Assembly (NCBI GenBank): GCA_001687465.1
Contig: LVLI01000197.1
Coordinates: forward strand, 1 to 57,129
Length of the DNA: 57,129 bases
Reading direction: 5' to 3'
Origin: Halocafeteria seosinensis
Taxonomy: Eukaryota; Sar; Bigyra; Bicosoecida
Shown here: positions 21,759 to 32,900 of the stretch, piece by piece
How positions within the stretch are numbered: the first letter of the stretch is position 1
How the letters are laid out: each line of letters starts with the position of its first letter
Notes under the pieces: generated by a model
Told to the model about the DNA's origin: nothing
Seen by the model: the letters and a program-made list of their open reading frames with translations, nothing else
Database searches by the model: none
Translations under genes and position numbers: made by a program

Positions 21759-24164
21759 ATGTATACCTTCAACCGTAGAAGTTCTGCAACTGAACTTCCT
21801 GAAGCACCAGAGTCGGAAAGACATTTCTCCCCGGGTGTATTCAACTTCAACGCTCCCGCAGTGAACCGGCCAGCCGGATTCGATACAATCGGATTGTGAG
21901 TGATTGCCCCATTTAGTCCTTGCTCAAGAAACAGCAGAGACACAGAGCAGCTTGTAAAATATCTTGCTTTCTGTCTTGTTCTCCCTTGCCTTAATTTCGG
22001 NACTTTCTAGCTGTAAAAGCTTTCCCGCCATTCGGCCGTCACTTTGTCGGCGACATTTCTTGGACGACACGCGGCTGAAAGGGTATATTCGGATTCTACG
22101 AAAATGTAAGGACAATGTGTTCCTGTTTCAAATGTGTGATATATGCTCCTGCATTGAATGCGCCTATACGCCGGTTTACTGACGGGTGAAATGACGGATG
22201 CAGGGCTCAGACCCGCGATAACAAAGCTGTAGAGCTTGTCGATGAGACTGTAAGTTTCCCGTTCCGGCCATCTTGGAAGAACCCAAACGAGAATATTTAT
22301 GTGTTGCAGGACGGGATTGCAACACCGCCTACGGCGACTACTCTCGAACCAGAGCATTCGCCTGACAGCCATGTAAGCAACGGTTTTGTCCTTCTAACTT
22401 TACCTGCACCCCCACCTACTGACTGTGACCATTCCAGACATGGAATGATAAATTCTGGCTCTTCCTCTACGTCCTGCATATGGTTGTTATTGTCATCTTG
22501 TTTTTTGCACTGGGAATTCCAGCTGCATCAAAGGGTTCGTACTGGTTTTCTGAGTTGAATGCGATTCGTAAGAATAGCCCTCCAACAACTCGCGTTCTCT
22601 AATGCAGGTGGGCATGATGACACTAGCGTACATGATGATGATGATCGTACGGAAGACGTCAACATTGACGCGGATTCATTTTTTGGCACCATAGCCGCAA
22701 CTCTTGTCGTCGCTGTTTGTCTGTCTTCGATCTTCGTCTACGTGATTGGAAGTCATCCGCACTTTGCGGTCCAGTTTTCTGCAATTACTGTCATTGTAGC
22801 AACGTTTGTGGCTTTCCTGATTGTCGGAGCTGAAACTGGAAACTGGGGAACTTCCCTTTTGCTGTTCGTCATCCCATCGACGATTTTGTTGTTGTGGTAT
22901 ATGTGTGTAAGGAAGCGAATCCCATTTGCAGCCTCTGTCCTCTCAGTTGCATGCGACGTACTTTCCGCTAATCGAAAACTGTACGCTCTTGCGTTCCTCG
23001 GAATCATTAGTTGGACCACATCGTTCTTTATAACTGTTTTTGCATACGGTGGACTTCGGGAAAAGGTCGACCACGCTGGAATTGGAGTACCTTTCTTCTT
23101 CTCCTTCGTCTGGACGACAGGAGTGGTCGCCAATGTAGTTCATACAACGATTGCTGGAGTAGTGGGTAGCTGGTGGGCCATCGCCAACCCAGTGGATCCC
23201 GTCTGGAAATCTCTCAAACGCTCATGCTCGACGAGTTTTGGAAGTATATGTTTCGTGTCATTTCTCTTGGCGTTGATAAGGGTGGCCCGCGTGCTTTGCG
23301 CCGCTGCGGCTGACAACAACCATTCGGCAATGGGCCGCGGCTTTCTGAACTGCTGCTCCTGTTTAGGCAGGTGGATTCGGGTATGTTGACTGTTTACTGT
23401 TAAGAAGAATGATATTGTTGAAGCAAAGCTCCATGCAGGACTTATTCCAATACTTTAGTGACTATGCTTTGGTACATGTCGCTCTCTACGGCAAACCGTT
23501 TATTCCTGCTGCCAAGGATACCTGGAAAATGTTCAAGGTACGTGATCAGGTTGCTTCACTTACCCCAATGGGGTTAATTACTCTTCTCTTCTCAGAGTCG
23601 CGGATGGAAAACGATCATCAATGACAGTTTGGTCACTGTGACGCTGATCTTCGGGAGCTTTGCAGTCGGCTTGCTCAGTATGGGAATTGGTGTCGGTATT
23701 GGTGCCACAAATGCTCCGAAAGATGGTAGAACCGAATACCTTATCTTGGTTGGAGTAATCTCGTTTCTTGTCGGTGCCTTGCTGTGCCAGATTTTAAGCA
23801 CAGTTATCTCGGCAGCTGTGAAATGCGTCTTTGTTTGCTTTGGCGAGTGTCCGGTAAGCCATTTCTCGGCCAATCGAGTGAATGACCAGCTGGCCACATA
23901 TGCCTTTTTTTGTTTGCATTTTGCTATGCAGGAGGGGTTACGATTGACTCACCCCAATAGTTTTGCCACTCTCCTTCGAGGATACGTCTCCTCTTATCCC
24001 GCTGTACGTTTTTCGCTCCGTCATCTAAATATAGTTTCCGCTTCTTCTTAGCATCTCTTGCTCCTACGCAGGATATGGAGGCCAGCGGATACACTGAAAA
24101 ATACAGGAGCTATTTAAGCTCAGAGGAGCATCCCACTTCACGAGCAAGTGCTCCGTTTATGTAA
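21759..24164 (+). CDS. Choline transporter-like (CTL/SLC44/PNS1) membrane protein
   Basis: Nine exons: 21759-21895, 22204-22249, 22310-22372, 22438-22534, 22608-23380, 23439-23537, 23596-23853, 23932-24003, 24072-24164, giving 545 residues with phases closed. The first intron is long (308 nt) and contains the window's only ambiguous base (about 22001). A soluble N-terminus is followed by family-typical WNDKFWLFLYVLH and the first transmembrane helix, an acidic loop (DDDDRTEDVN), then about nine further hydrophobic segments. The diagnostic C-terminal block reads YALVHVALYGKPF, AAKDTW, SRGWKTIINDSLV, then THPNSFATLLRGY. The intron 4 donor is GTTCGT, the weakest in the window. A competing in-frame GTAAGA donor at 22568 would leave only a 40-nt intron. 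Fungal PNS1 and plant CTL1 act at plasma membrane or Golgi; the substrate here is unproven. Confidence 0.92.
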
Positions 24165-25742
24165 CCAAAGCATCCAGTTGCTGCATTTAGGTTACTTCCA
24201 CTGGACACTGTTTTTTTCCCGTTGAACCGAATTACCACAAATGGTACAATGTACAATCGTATTGTACAACGTCACAAACAATTTAATACGTTTCACGGTC
24301 CATACTTTTCTCTGACGCATAGTTGGTTGTAGGAAAGTCAAAGACTATAGTCCTTCCTGTACGAGCGATATACCCGGTACTACCACCGTACAGCGTTGTA
24401 CGGTAGTCAAAAAAGTGAATGACTGCTGCGATGCATGTAGTTCGCGAAAGAAAAATCATCGCCATCCTCTACTTCAGTTGTTCTAAACCACCATCTCATA
24501 TTTCGGACATATTATCACGTTACGTAACTCCAATTATCCGCGGGGCTAAAATCCTATTTCCGTCACCAAATGCCACATCCAATCCAGTCTGACTCGCCAG
24601 TGCAGATAGATTCTCGAAATAATGCTTCGTCCAGTCAAGGTCGATATGGTCATCGGATTTCCGAAGCTACGCTGTAAGCAGTCAGACTTTAATGAGAGAC
24701 CAGCTCTTGTTCGGAATTCGTCATTGTTTCACCCTCATCCGAAGCGACCGCAGGTCACTTCCATGTACTGTACTGCTGTGTGTATATGTATGTTCTCTTT
24801 CTCGAACGGGGGACATGTTGTCGAGCACAACGTTAAGGATCCCACAACAGTTCGTACCTCCAACAGCCAACAATTAAATGGCTTCATGGGGGGTAATACC
24901 GGTGACGGCGAACTCATGGCTAACTTCCAGGCCTCTCAAGCTGTTCAAAATGGTTCTCTCTACCACGCTGGTTTAAATATTTGCGAAAGGGGTGCAACCG
25001 ATCACCCGGGCTCCGGGGAAATTGCCTCTGGCAATGCATTATGCTGGCACTGGCGTGATTATTTTTCTAAACCATTGAACTGTGTTTCGTGCACACGTTT
25101 TTTGCCCATACATATACCGTGTGACTCAAGTTGTGAGTGATACTCGTGCCGACACCCAGGAATTTACTGCGCTGAATGACACATAAACAGAGAGAGCAGT
25201 ACGTGAATAACCGTATAATGACTATTGTTTCGGTTGTACAAGTTGAGTAGATTATTGCAAATGGAACAGAATTCTTCATCATTCCCAGACAACCGCGGGA
25301 TTTGAACATTTTCAGTTTCACAGGTGATGAAGCTACCACTGTACAATACAATACGTACAATAGGGAACCGTGGCCCATATGCAAACCAAATCTCGAACTA
25401 GGTAAGGTTTTCTATAAGTCGTATGGTAATTGACCTAGAACCATTTCCGAATTACATTCACGAATTACTTCATCCTGAGGTTGAAGTGTCTGCGAATCCC
25501 ATGCGACTGGGCGTCCGGACCCCAGGGTAAGGCATTTTCAATTCATGGCGGCAATACAGGGTTGTTTGTGGAGTAGAGGGTAGCAACCCGGTCTCAAAGA
25601 CAATTAGTTGTCTTAGTAGAGTCATCCCGCATGGTGGTAGTCTATAGTAGAGAGGGTGGAAAGACCATAAAGACTGAAGCCGTACTGCACTGACCTTCTT
25701 GAGCTGTATGCAGTGAAACAAAGCCATTATACACTATTTAGC
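24165..25742. other. Gene-poor interval with short GTAC-centred palindromes
   Basis: No supported gene. An ATG-started frame of 172 codons (24622-25140) has no recognisable domain and is probably chance. Two perfect hairpins stand out: GTACAAT-CGT-ATTGTAC at 24251-24267, preceded directly by another GTACAAT, and CCGTACA-GCGT-TGTACGG at 24386-24403. A related GTACAAT-containing sequence recurs near 25340-25360. The first two lie just past the CTL gene, so they may be 3'-end structures or protein-binding sites; this is a guess. Confidence 0.4.
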
Positions 25743-28700
25743 ATGTCTTCAGTAGAACGGACATCGACAGTATCAGAGCAGAGAGGTAATGAACCTCTTC
25801 TGCACAACTGGAGACAGCGGCGCACTTCGTTTGACCTGGAACTTGGCCCTTACAACCAGGAACGGGGAAAATGCGCTCGATGTTGGAGCTGTTGCTGCCC
25901 ATGTTGTTGCTCTCAGGAGGACTCTCATCATAAAGAGAAGTGCTGGCGAAGGCCACGCGTACAGTGCTGCATTATCACGACTGTCATAGCGCTTGTGCTA
26001 GTAATTGGTAAGGAACTGTGGCTGTGACTCGGTGGTCCGCAACCTAATTGATCACCAGCTTTGTGTTTCGTGTCCTACAGCACTCTTTTTCAGCGCGATA
26101 CCGCTGGCGCGGTATATTGCTCAAAGGGCGATGAATAAAGCAGAGCTTACCATAGGGTCTATGAATTTCTCTAACCCTGGAAAAGATAGCGCCACCTTAT
26201 CAGCTGACCTCGTCGTTGACAATAAAGTCTCCCTTTCAGTACTTCTCTCAGGTATGTGCGTCATCTGGTTCTTACATTGATTGCTCATTTTTCACTTTGG
26301 AAATGCGTCGCTGACAGATGCCACTTTGACTTTGAAGAATCGAAAAGGGAGCGATTTCGGGTCCTTGACAATGCCTGCCGTGAAAGTGCACTCGAGTGGG
26401 AAGACGCACTTTCGAGTGAATACATTACTACAGGTGTCAGACACCAAGCGGTTTGGACAGTTTGCTGCGGAAATATATATGAACGACAGCACTGTTTTAC
26501 AGCTGTCTGGGTCGGCGACAGTTTCGATTAGCCTTGTCTTGGGGGCACACTTTACGCTTTCTGGCATAAACGTAGACAAGAGCGTAACAATCACGGGTGC
26601 ACGTGGATTTCCTGGGAATCGAGTAGAGAGGTTGTCGCTTGCGGCTTCAACGGACCAAAGTGCTCGTGTACAAGGTGTTATCTCGTTCAACAATCCTAGC
26701 ATGACTGGTCTCATGCAGACTACAGGCATCGGGTTTCGTGTGTTCTACAAAGACGAGGAAGTGGGTCAAGTAACAAGTGAAAGTGGGAACATTGTACCAG
26801 GTTGTAACGTGTTGACAATTAGTGGTGAGTTGTACGCAGTGAAGGACAACACAACGAAGCAACGTGTGGTTGACGACCTTGTCTCAAATTACCTGGGCAA
26901 CAGGTCCACTCCTGTTGTTTGCCAGGGGATGCCTATAGAGTCCACAGCGGAGGTTTTGAGGTATGCTTTCCCCAATGTCCTTATCTACTCGCATCTTCCC
27001 CCATGGAACGAATCAGTAATTGAGTCTGTTTCTATAAGTAGCTTGGATATACTGGAAGACGAGACCAGCTCAATGCTATCCGCCCTTCCTGGGGAACAAT
27101 TTGTCTCAATATCGATGAATACTAGTATAACGATTAACAACCCTCTCGGGCGGCATTCAGCAATTGAAGTGGAGGAACTTTTACTTGACATTGAACTGTT
27201 TGGGAATGAGCTAAATGTTGGAGAACTAGTGACGCAGCCTGTTGTTCCCGTGGAACATCGTGAGGGTTCATGGGCTCAAGTTGAGTTGACCCTACAGATT
27301 CACGGAAAGCTTGATATCATCAATCATACCAAAACTTGGGAAAGATTTCTGGATACGTTTTTATCCGCGAAATCTGTCGAGTTAGACATCGTTCCTAGGA
27401 ATGATATGTCGTTTTATATCCGTCTTTCCACGGTTCTAGGGCACCTTGATGTGGATCTCTTGAACCCAATTAAAGCTACTATCCCAGCTATGGACTCGTT
27501 TGGCAACGTTGAGGTACCTTCGCTATCAATTGTCGGGGCGAATGGAGGCGCTAACACGTCACTGGCTACTGAAGTAGAAGTTGTACTGAACAATCCGTCT
27601 GTCGCCACGCTACCCTTGCCCGGAAAGCTCACCCTTGACATTTTAAGTTCTGAAGGAAAATATCTCGGTTCTGCATTTGGAGATGATATTTTCCTACGCC
27701 AAGGAAGGAACATACTTCGTTTGCCGGGAAATCTTTGTCCCTGCGAGGACCACCAGCCTGTGTCAGCATTGTTCTCAAATTACGTAAACGGAAACAATTC
27801 ACGAGTACAAGTTCGTGGCTCGTCCTTGGTAACACACCATGGGCACGCAGCACCCTTGTGGCTACAACACGTGGTACGACATTTGGACATGAATGCTACG
27901 GTAAAGGGTCTGGACGGCTTTCCTGTTGTCGGCAACATTTCCGCTTTTGGGGTTGGCTACTTTTGGGAAGACCTGAATGTTCCAAGATTCTACGGACGCT
28001 TTGAACTCACAGTTTACTTACCCTTTCAGGGCGTCGACGTTAGTTTTGGTGAGGCACCAGATGTCATAGTAGATGTCTTCAATGCGAGCAATGTTCGAGC
28101 GTGCTTTGCCAGAGGGCTCGCACAAACGGACATACACACTTGCCATAATTCAAGTTGGAAAGGGAAAGGAATCACTATTTGCCGCGGATTCTATACGCTT
28201 AATAAGGTACCCTTGACGGTCAAGGATCCTGATGCTTTGGGGAGTGTTCTCCAGTCGGTATATAAAAGCAACACGGACGTACCTGTGATAGTTTCATTCC
28301 GCGCGGAACAAATTGTTGACTTACCGATCGGACGTGTAGTGGTATCCACGAAGCCAATCCATGCCAACATACCTGTGCGCGGAATGCGAAGTCTTAGCCG
28401 CCCACCTCTAGCAGGAAACGATTCTGTGGTAGTCCATGGGTATTCCGATGAACTTATTTTTAACTTGACGTTGCATGCTACCAATCCCTCTCAGACGTTT
28501 GGCTCCTTTGGAGACATCAGAACAGCAGTCTACGCGTTTGGACAAAGGGTAGGTGCAGCGGTGATGAAGAACCTGGTAATCAACCCTGGGTATAACCAGT
28601 TCCTGGGAAGGGGATTACTTCAACCCCCGGTAAATACATCATCTCCAGAGGGGATCGCTGTTCGCCAATTTCTTTCCAACTTTTTCACGAGGAAATCCAC

Positions 28701-29450
28701 AGATATTCAACTTGTTGGAGAAGGGGATATTTCCCCGATTCCCACATTGCAAACCGCCTTCGATTCCACGGTAACCAATGGATCTATTGAGGGAATTCCG
28801 TATCCAATGCTGAATAACGCGACGTTTAACATTTGTACCTTGTCGTTTGAAAAATCGACCATAGAGATCCAAGTAAGTGCACGCGATTTCTTCTTGAAAT
28901 AGTCGACTTTTAGGTATCGTTATTGATCCTGGTACAGATCGATATGTGGAATCCGTTGAATACCGTTTTAGAAGTTTCGCCCGTCAATCTAACGGTATCT
29001 ATATGTAAATTTATGGTTAATGGACTCTGTCCTAGCGAGAATTACTCAGTCATTTTGGGCCAATTCTACGTACGAAGAGGGCAGGATCCTCCAATAATCT
29101 TGCAGCCCTACGAAACCATGTGGACTTCGAAACGACTTGTAAGTTGCTCGTCGAGACCGTCTGGTGTTACCGTCAGTGCAATTTTATTCTCTATGCAGAT
29201 TTACCTGGAGATATCTACCACGCTCCTCATCGACATCATACTGGACGACGCATTTGACGGGTTTATACTTTCTCAAACGAAAGGAACGGTGACTGCACGC
29301 ACACAAAATTTTAGTTACCCGGTGGATTATAATCAGATTGATTTGCCGTTAATTCCGAACCCAACGCTGCCAGAGGCTGAGCATATGCCAAACTGCGATA
29401 TACCGTTTCTGTCACGGCACCGTCGGCGCAGCAAAGCAGTCTATTCTTGA
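25743..29450 (+). CDS. Single-pass membrane protein with Cys-rich cytosolic head and LEA-2/DUF3712-type repeats (Tag1-like)
   Basis: Exons 25743-26007, 26081-26251, 26318-28872, 28938-29138 and 29199-29450 (introns of 73, 66, 65 and 60 nt) give 1,147 residues. Residues 1-75 are cytosolic-looking, with ten Cys between about 44 and 76 (CARCWSCCCPCCC, then KC and QCC), suggesting palmitoylation or metal binding. A transmembrane helix follows (about 77-102). The rest is beta-rich with repeated LEA-2/WHy-like features: NP-containing strands such as INNPLGRHSAIEVEEL, VVLNNPSVATLPLPG and VSFNNPSM-like turns, and many N-glycosylation sequons. Architecture resembles fungal vacuolar DUF3712 proteins such as yeast Tag1. 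The last intron is 60 nt without an in-frame stop, so its retention would add 20 residues. Function unproven; vacuolar or endosomal lumen is inferred. Confidence 0.75.
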
Positions 29451-29945
29451 GCCCGGTTGGCGGTACCTTCTCAGGAGTGTGTAACAGCTATTGCGCTCAC
29501 CAAGATATGTCAGATAATGGCGTGCCCATGTCGAACTAACTGGACGATTGGCACCGTCTTGCACGTGACGCAATTCACAAAGGGAAGGAGTATGCAGCCA
29601 CCGAACTAGGCATTTCCTGAACTCTGCGGTGACATGAAAAGAATTAGATTCATTAGTGAAATTCCACTGGTGCATATTACATGTGTGTGTGTGTGCATTG
29701 TCTTACAATGGTCTGGTTATGCTCAACTAACACATACAGACAGACCACACAAATCATTACAAACACAATATCCACAATACCCAACTAGGCCAATGGTTGA
29801 TTAGGAAGTTTTGTTCCGCAAATTGTTACGTTACTTGACTCGACATTGAATGGGTTGATTTTTCTGTTTTCTAATGCCCCAACCACTTTCCACGGCATGA
29901 CATCTGCACTTTGATATGCATCTACGAAGGTGGTATCATTGAACA
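29451..29945. other. Intergenic, LEA-2 gene to proline-rich gene, with short TG run
   Basis: A (TG)7-like run lies at about 29682-29695. No coding frame or RNA gene is recognised. Confidence 0.4.
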
Positions 29946-32900
29946 ATGCCGACCAAGAAATTAGGGAAACGAGGTGGGGGCGCCGCGGCTTCCACAGGGC
30001 ATGAGAGTGGTGGAGAAGCGTCCAATTCGGAAGATCATGGTTCCGATGATGACCAAACCCTCTCTACACAGTCTCATGGATCCCATCAAAGTGCTGGTGA
30101 AAGGAGAAAGCCGCGGCATGTAGGGAAAACGGGGGCAAATGGTGCCAGTCCTCCCCCTCCCAAGCCCAAGAACAAGGGTCGAACCGATGCTCATGGCCAA
30201 ACAAAAGGATCAGGGTCCACACAAACCCCACCAGCCCCTCCTCCCCCTTCATCTGGAGCTGTAGCGAACAGGAAATCAACTGAAACGACCACGAAACAAG
30301 AGAATGAAGGCAACAAATCCCCGTCCTCGACACCTCCTCCGCCGCCTCAACCTGCATCTCGAAGGAAACCAGCTGCAGCGACTACGAAGCAAGAAGAGGA
30401 TGAGGCGAAAACATCACCACAACCTCCTCCTCTACCCGAAGCGACGAAGAAACAAGAGCATGGGGCCAAGAAATCGCCAACGTCACCCCCTCCTCCGCCT
30501 ACCCCTTCGTCTGCAACTCGAAAATCAGCTGCAAGAACCACCAAGAGCCAAGAGAACGAGACGAAAACGTCCCCACCTCCTCCTCCCATCCCTCGGGGGG
30601 CACCAGTCAACAGGTCAGAAGCAACCGCGAAGAAACAAGAGGGCAAGAAATCCGGGGCACCACCGCCACCACCTCCCCGTTCGTCCCGAAAATCAGCCGA
30701 GGCAATGCAGACACAAGAAGACGAGACGAAGAAAGTCCCAGGGTCGCGGCCTTCTCTGGATACGAAAAGTTTATCATCCCAAGGCTCTTTTGAAGAGGCT
30801 GCTAACCAAGAGACGACACAGAGAGAAAGTGACAGGCCTACTACTCCGGATATGCCACCGGAGGAGGAACTACAGAGACGAAAGCACAGTGGAGAAGGCT
30901 CATCCCTCCAGGAAGAGCAATCACATAAAGAAGACCATCAAGACGAGGATGATGAACTCAACAAGGGTACACGAAGCGGCGATTTCACTACGGAAACGCA
31001 GCAACGCAGTGAAGAAGGGGAGGCCACGAACACTCCTTCAGAAAAGGGACGTGTGAAAGCTCCACCACCACCGCCTTCTACTAATGCTGGGGATACTCCG
31101 CCAGGTGCGAGCGGGGCAAGGACCCCACGCTTATCGACTGCACAGCCTGGCGTACCAGCAGCTCCTCCGACAATCCCTCCATCAGGTACTTCTTCTTTGA
31201 CTACCTCAGCTACGTTTCACAATACTCAGCACGATTCAGAGGAGCAAGAACTGACGCATGACTCTACAGTGTCATCGGAAACGGCTCCCTTTGCGAAGAC
31301 ACAGCCACAAAAAGCTCCACCCCCGCCGCCACCTTCATCTTCTGCGACTTCTGGACAGCAACGCAGGCCGCGCTTATCCACAGCCGACCCTGCCGTTCCA
31401 GCGCCACCACCAATCTCGTTGGCAGCAACAGTGTCGGAGGCATCATCTGCCACGCCTGAAGCAGGTCGTGCGATGGCTGCGAGCACCGAAGTTTTATCTG
31501 GGACCACTACAACTACTTCCTCCACAGGGTCAGAGGCATCATCAGTGCTTCCAACAGAGTATCGGAGTGTGCAGCCAAGCACAACGCCCGTTGAATCTGG
31601 GAGTATAAAGCGACCAGCGGCATCACAAAATGCCAGTCATACTGAACCATCTTCGTCCGAAGATGTAGGTTCTGACTCAGCACAAAATCAAGGAGGTGAT
31701 CATAGTCGCATGGACGCTTCGTCCGATACAAACACTAGTGAGACCTCTAAAGAGGACGACATAGATGTTCCGGGAGAGGATGGTGTTTCTGCGCCGTCCT
31801 CATCAAAATCATTGACCCTGTCTTCATCGGCTCAACGTAGAAGAACGTCAGGATTGGAGACCCGTGACAGTGCTTCAGACGATGTTACCAATATTCGCGC
31901 AGATACTGTTGCTGCGTCCTCCTCGGAACTGCCTACTGCTTCGGTTCAGCATAGAAGTTCGTCGCAGTCAGATGCTGCCACCGATTCGACGAAGACGGTC
32001 AATGCCGATGTCGCTGCAGGTTCCTCTGTGGATAATTCAGCAGAATCTAAGTCAGTACGACCAGAGGCTTTAGATGTTCAGGACCGATATGCCTCTGGTG
32101 CTGGAGAGTCTGGTCCTGACCATACCCAGCGGGCAGCGTCGACTCATGGTGTTGCTTCCAGGGAAGAGGCAATCGACGCGCACGGAACAAGTTCATCAGG
32201 GTTTCAGGAGGAAACTTCCGCTAATACTGGAGAGGCTGGTCGTGACAATACACGCTCATCAACATGGGCTCAAAGCGTTGTTTCCAGTGACCAGCAAAGT
32301 GCCGTACATGAAGCGACGGCCTCAGGCTTCAAAGAGGAAACTAGCGGCAGTACTGAAGAGTCTGGTCCTGCTGCTAGTGCTTCCAGTGACCAGTCGGACA
32401 CGCAGAGTGGAAGTGTTCGTAGTAGCGGAGAGGCTGCTCCTGGCCGTACACACTCGTCAGCGCCCGCTCGCAGGGTTGCCTCATGTGAGCAGCCAAGCGC
32501 CGTGCACGAAACGAATTCTTCAGTTCCGCATGCGGAAACCGTTGAGAGTACGTCTGGTCCTACTCATAGCCCTGCCTCCAGGGAACATTTAAGTGCGCTC
32601 CACGAAACGGAATTTTCGGGCTCTCAAGGCGAAATCGTCGGTAGTACTGGAGAGGCAAGTCATGGCCGTACACGCTCGTCGGGATCAACTCATAGTGCTG
32701 CTGCTGGTGAACAGGCGAGTACCGTCCACGAAGCTGAATTTTCGAGCTCGGAGGTGGGAGCTGTCGGTAGAACTCCAGACTCTGACCCTCCACATAGTGC
32801 TGCCACCACTGTAGAGGCGAGTGCCTTGCATGAAGCGACTTCTTCGGGCTCTCAGACGGAAGTTGCCACTAGACCTGGAGATTCTGCTCCTGGCTATACG

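Noticed and set aside
24622..25140. Plus frame of 172 codons with an ATG
   Set aside because: No recognisable domain; composition looks random and the region is rich in short palindromes. Mentioned only as part of the interval.
30304..31608. Alternative-frame and antisense frames (Arg/Leu-rich or Gly/Val-rich) in the proline-rich gene
   Set aside because: They arise from low-complexity CCT/AAG codons; the main frame is 1,387 codons without a stop in exon 1.
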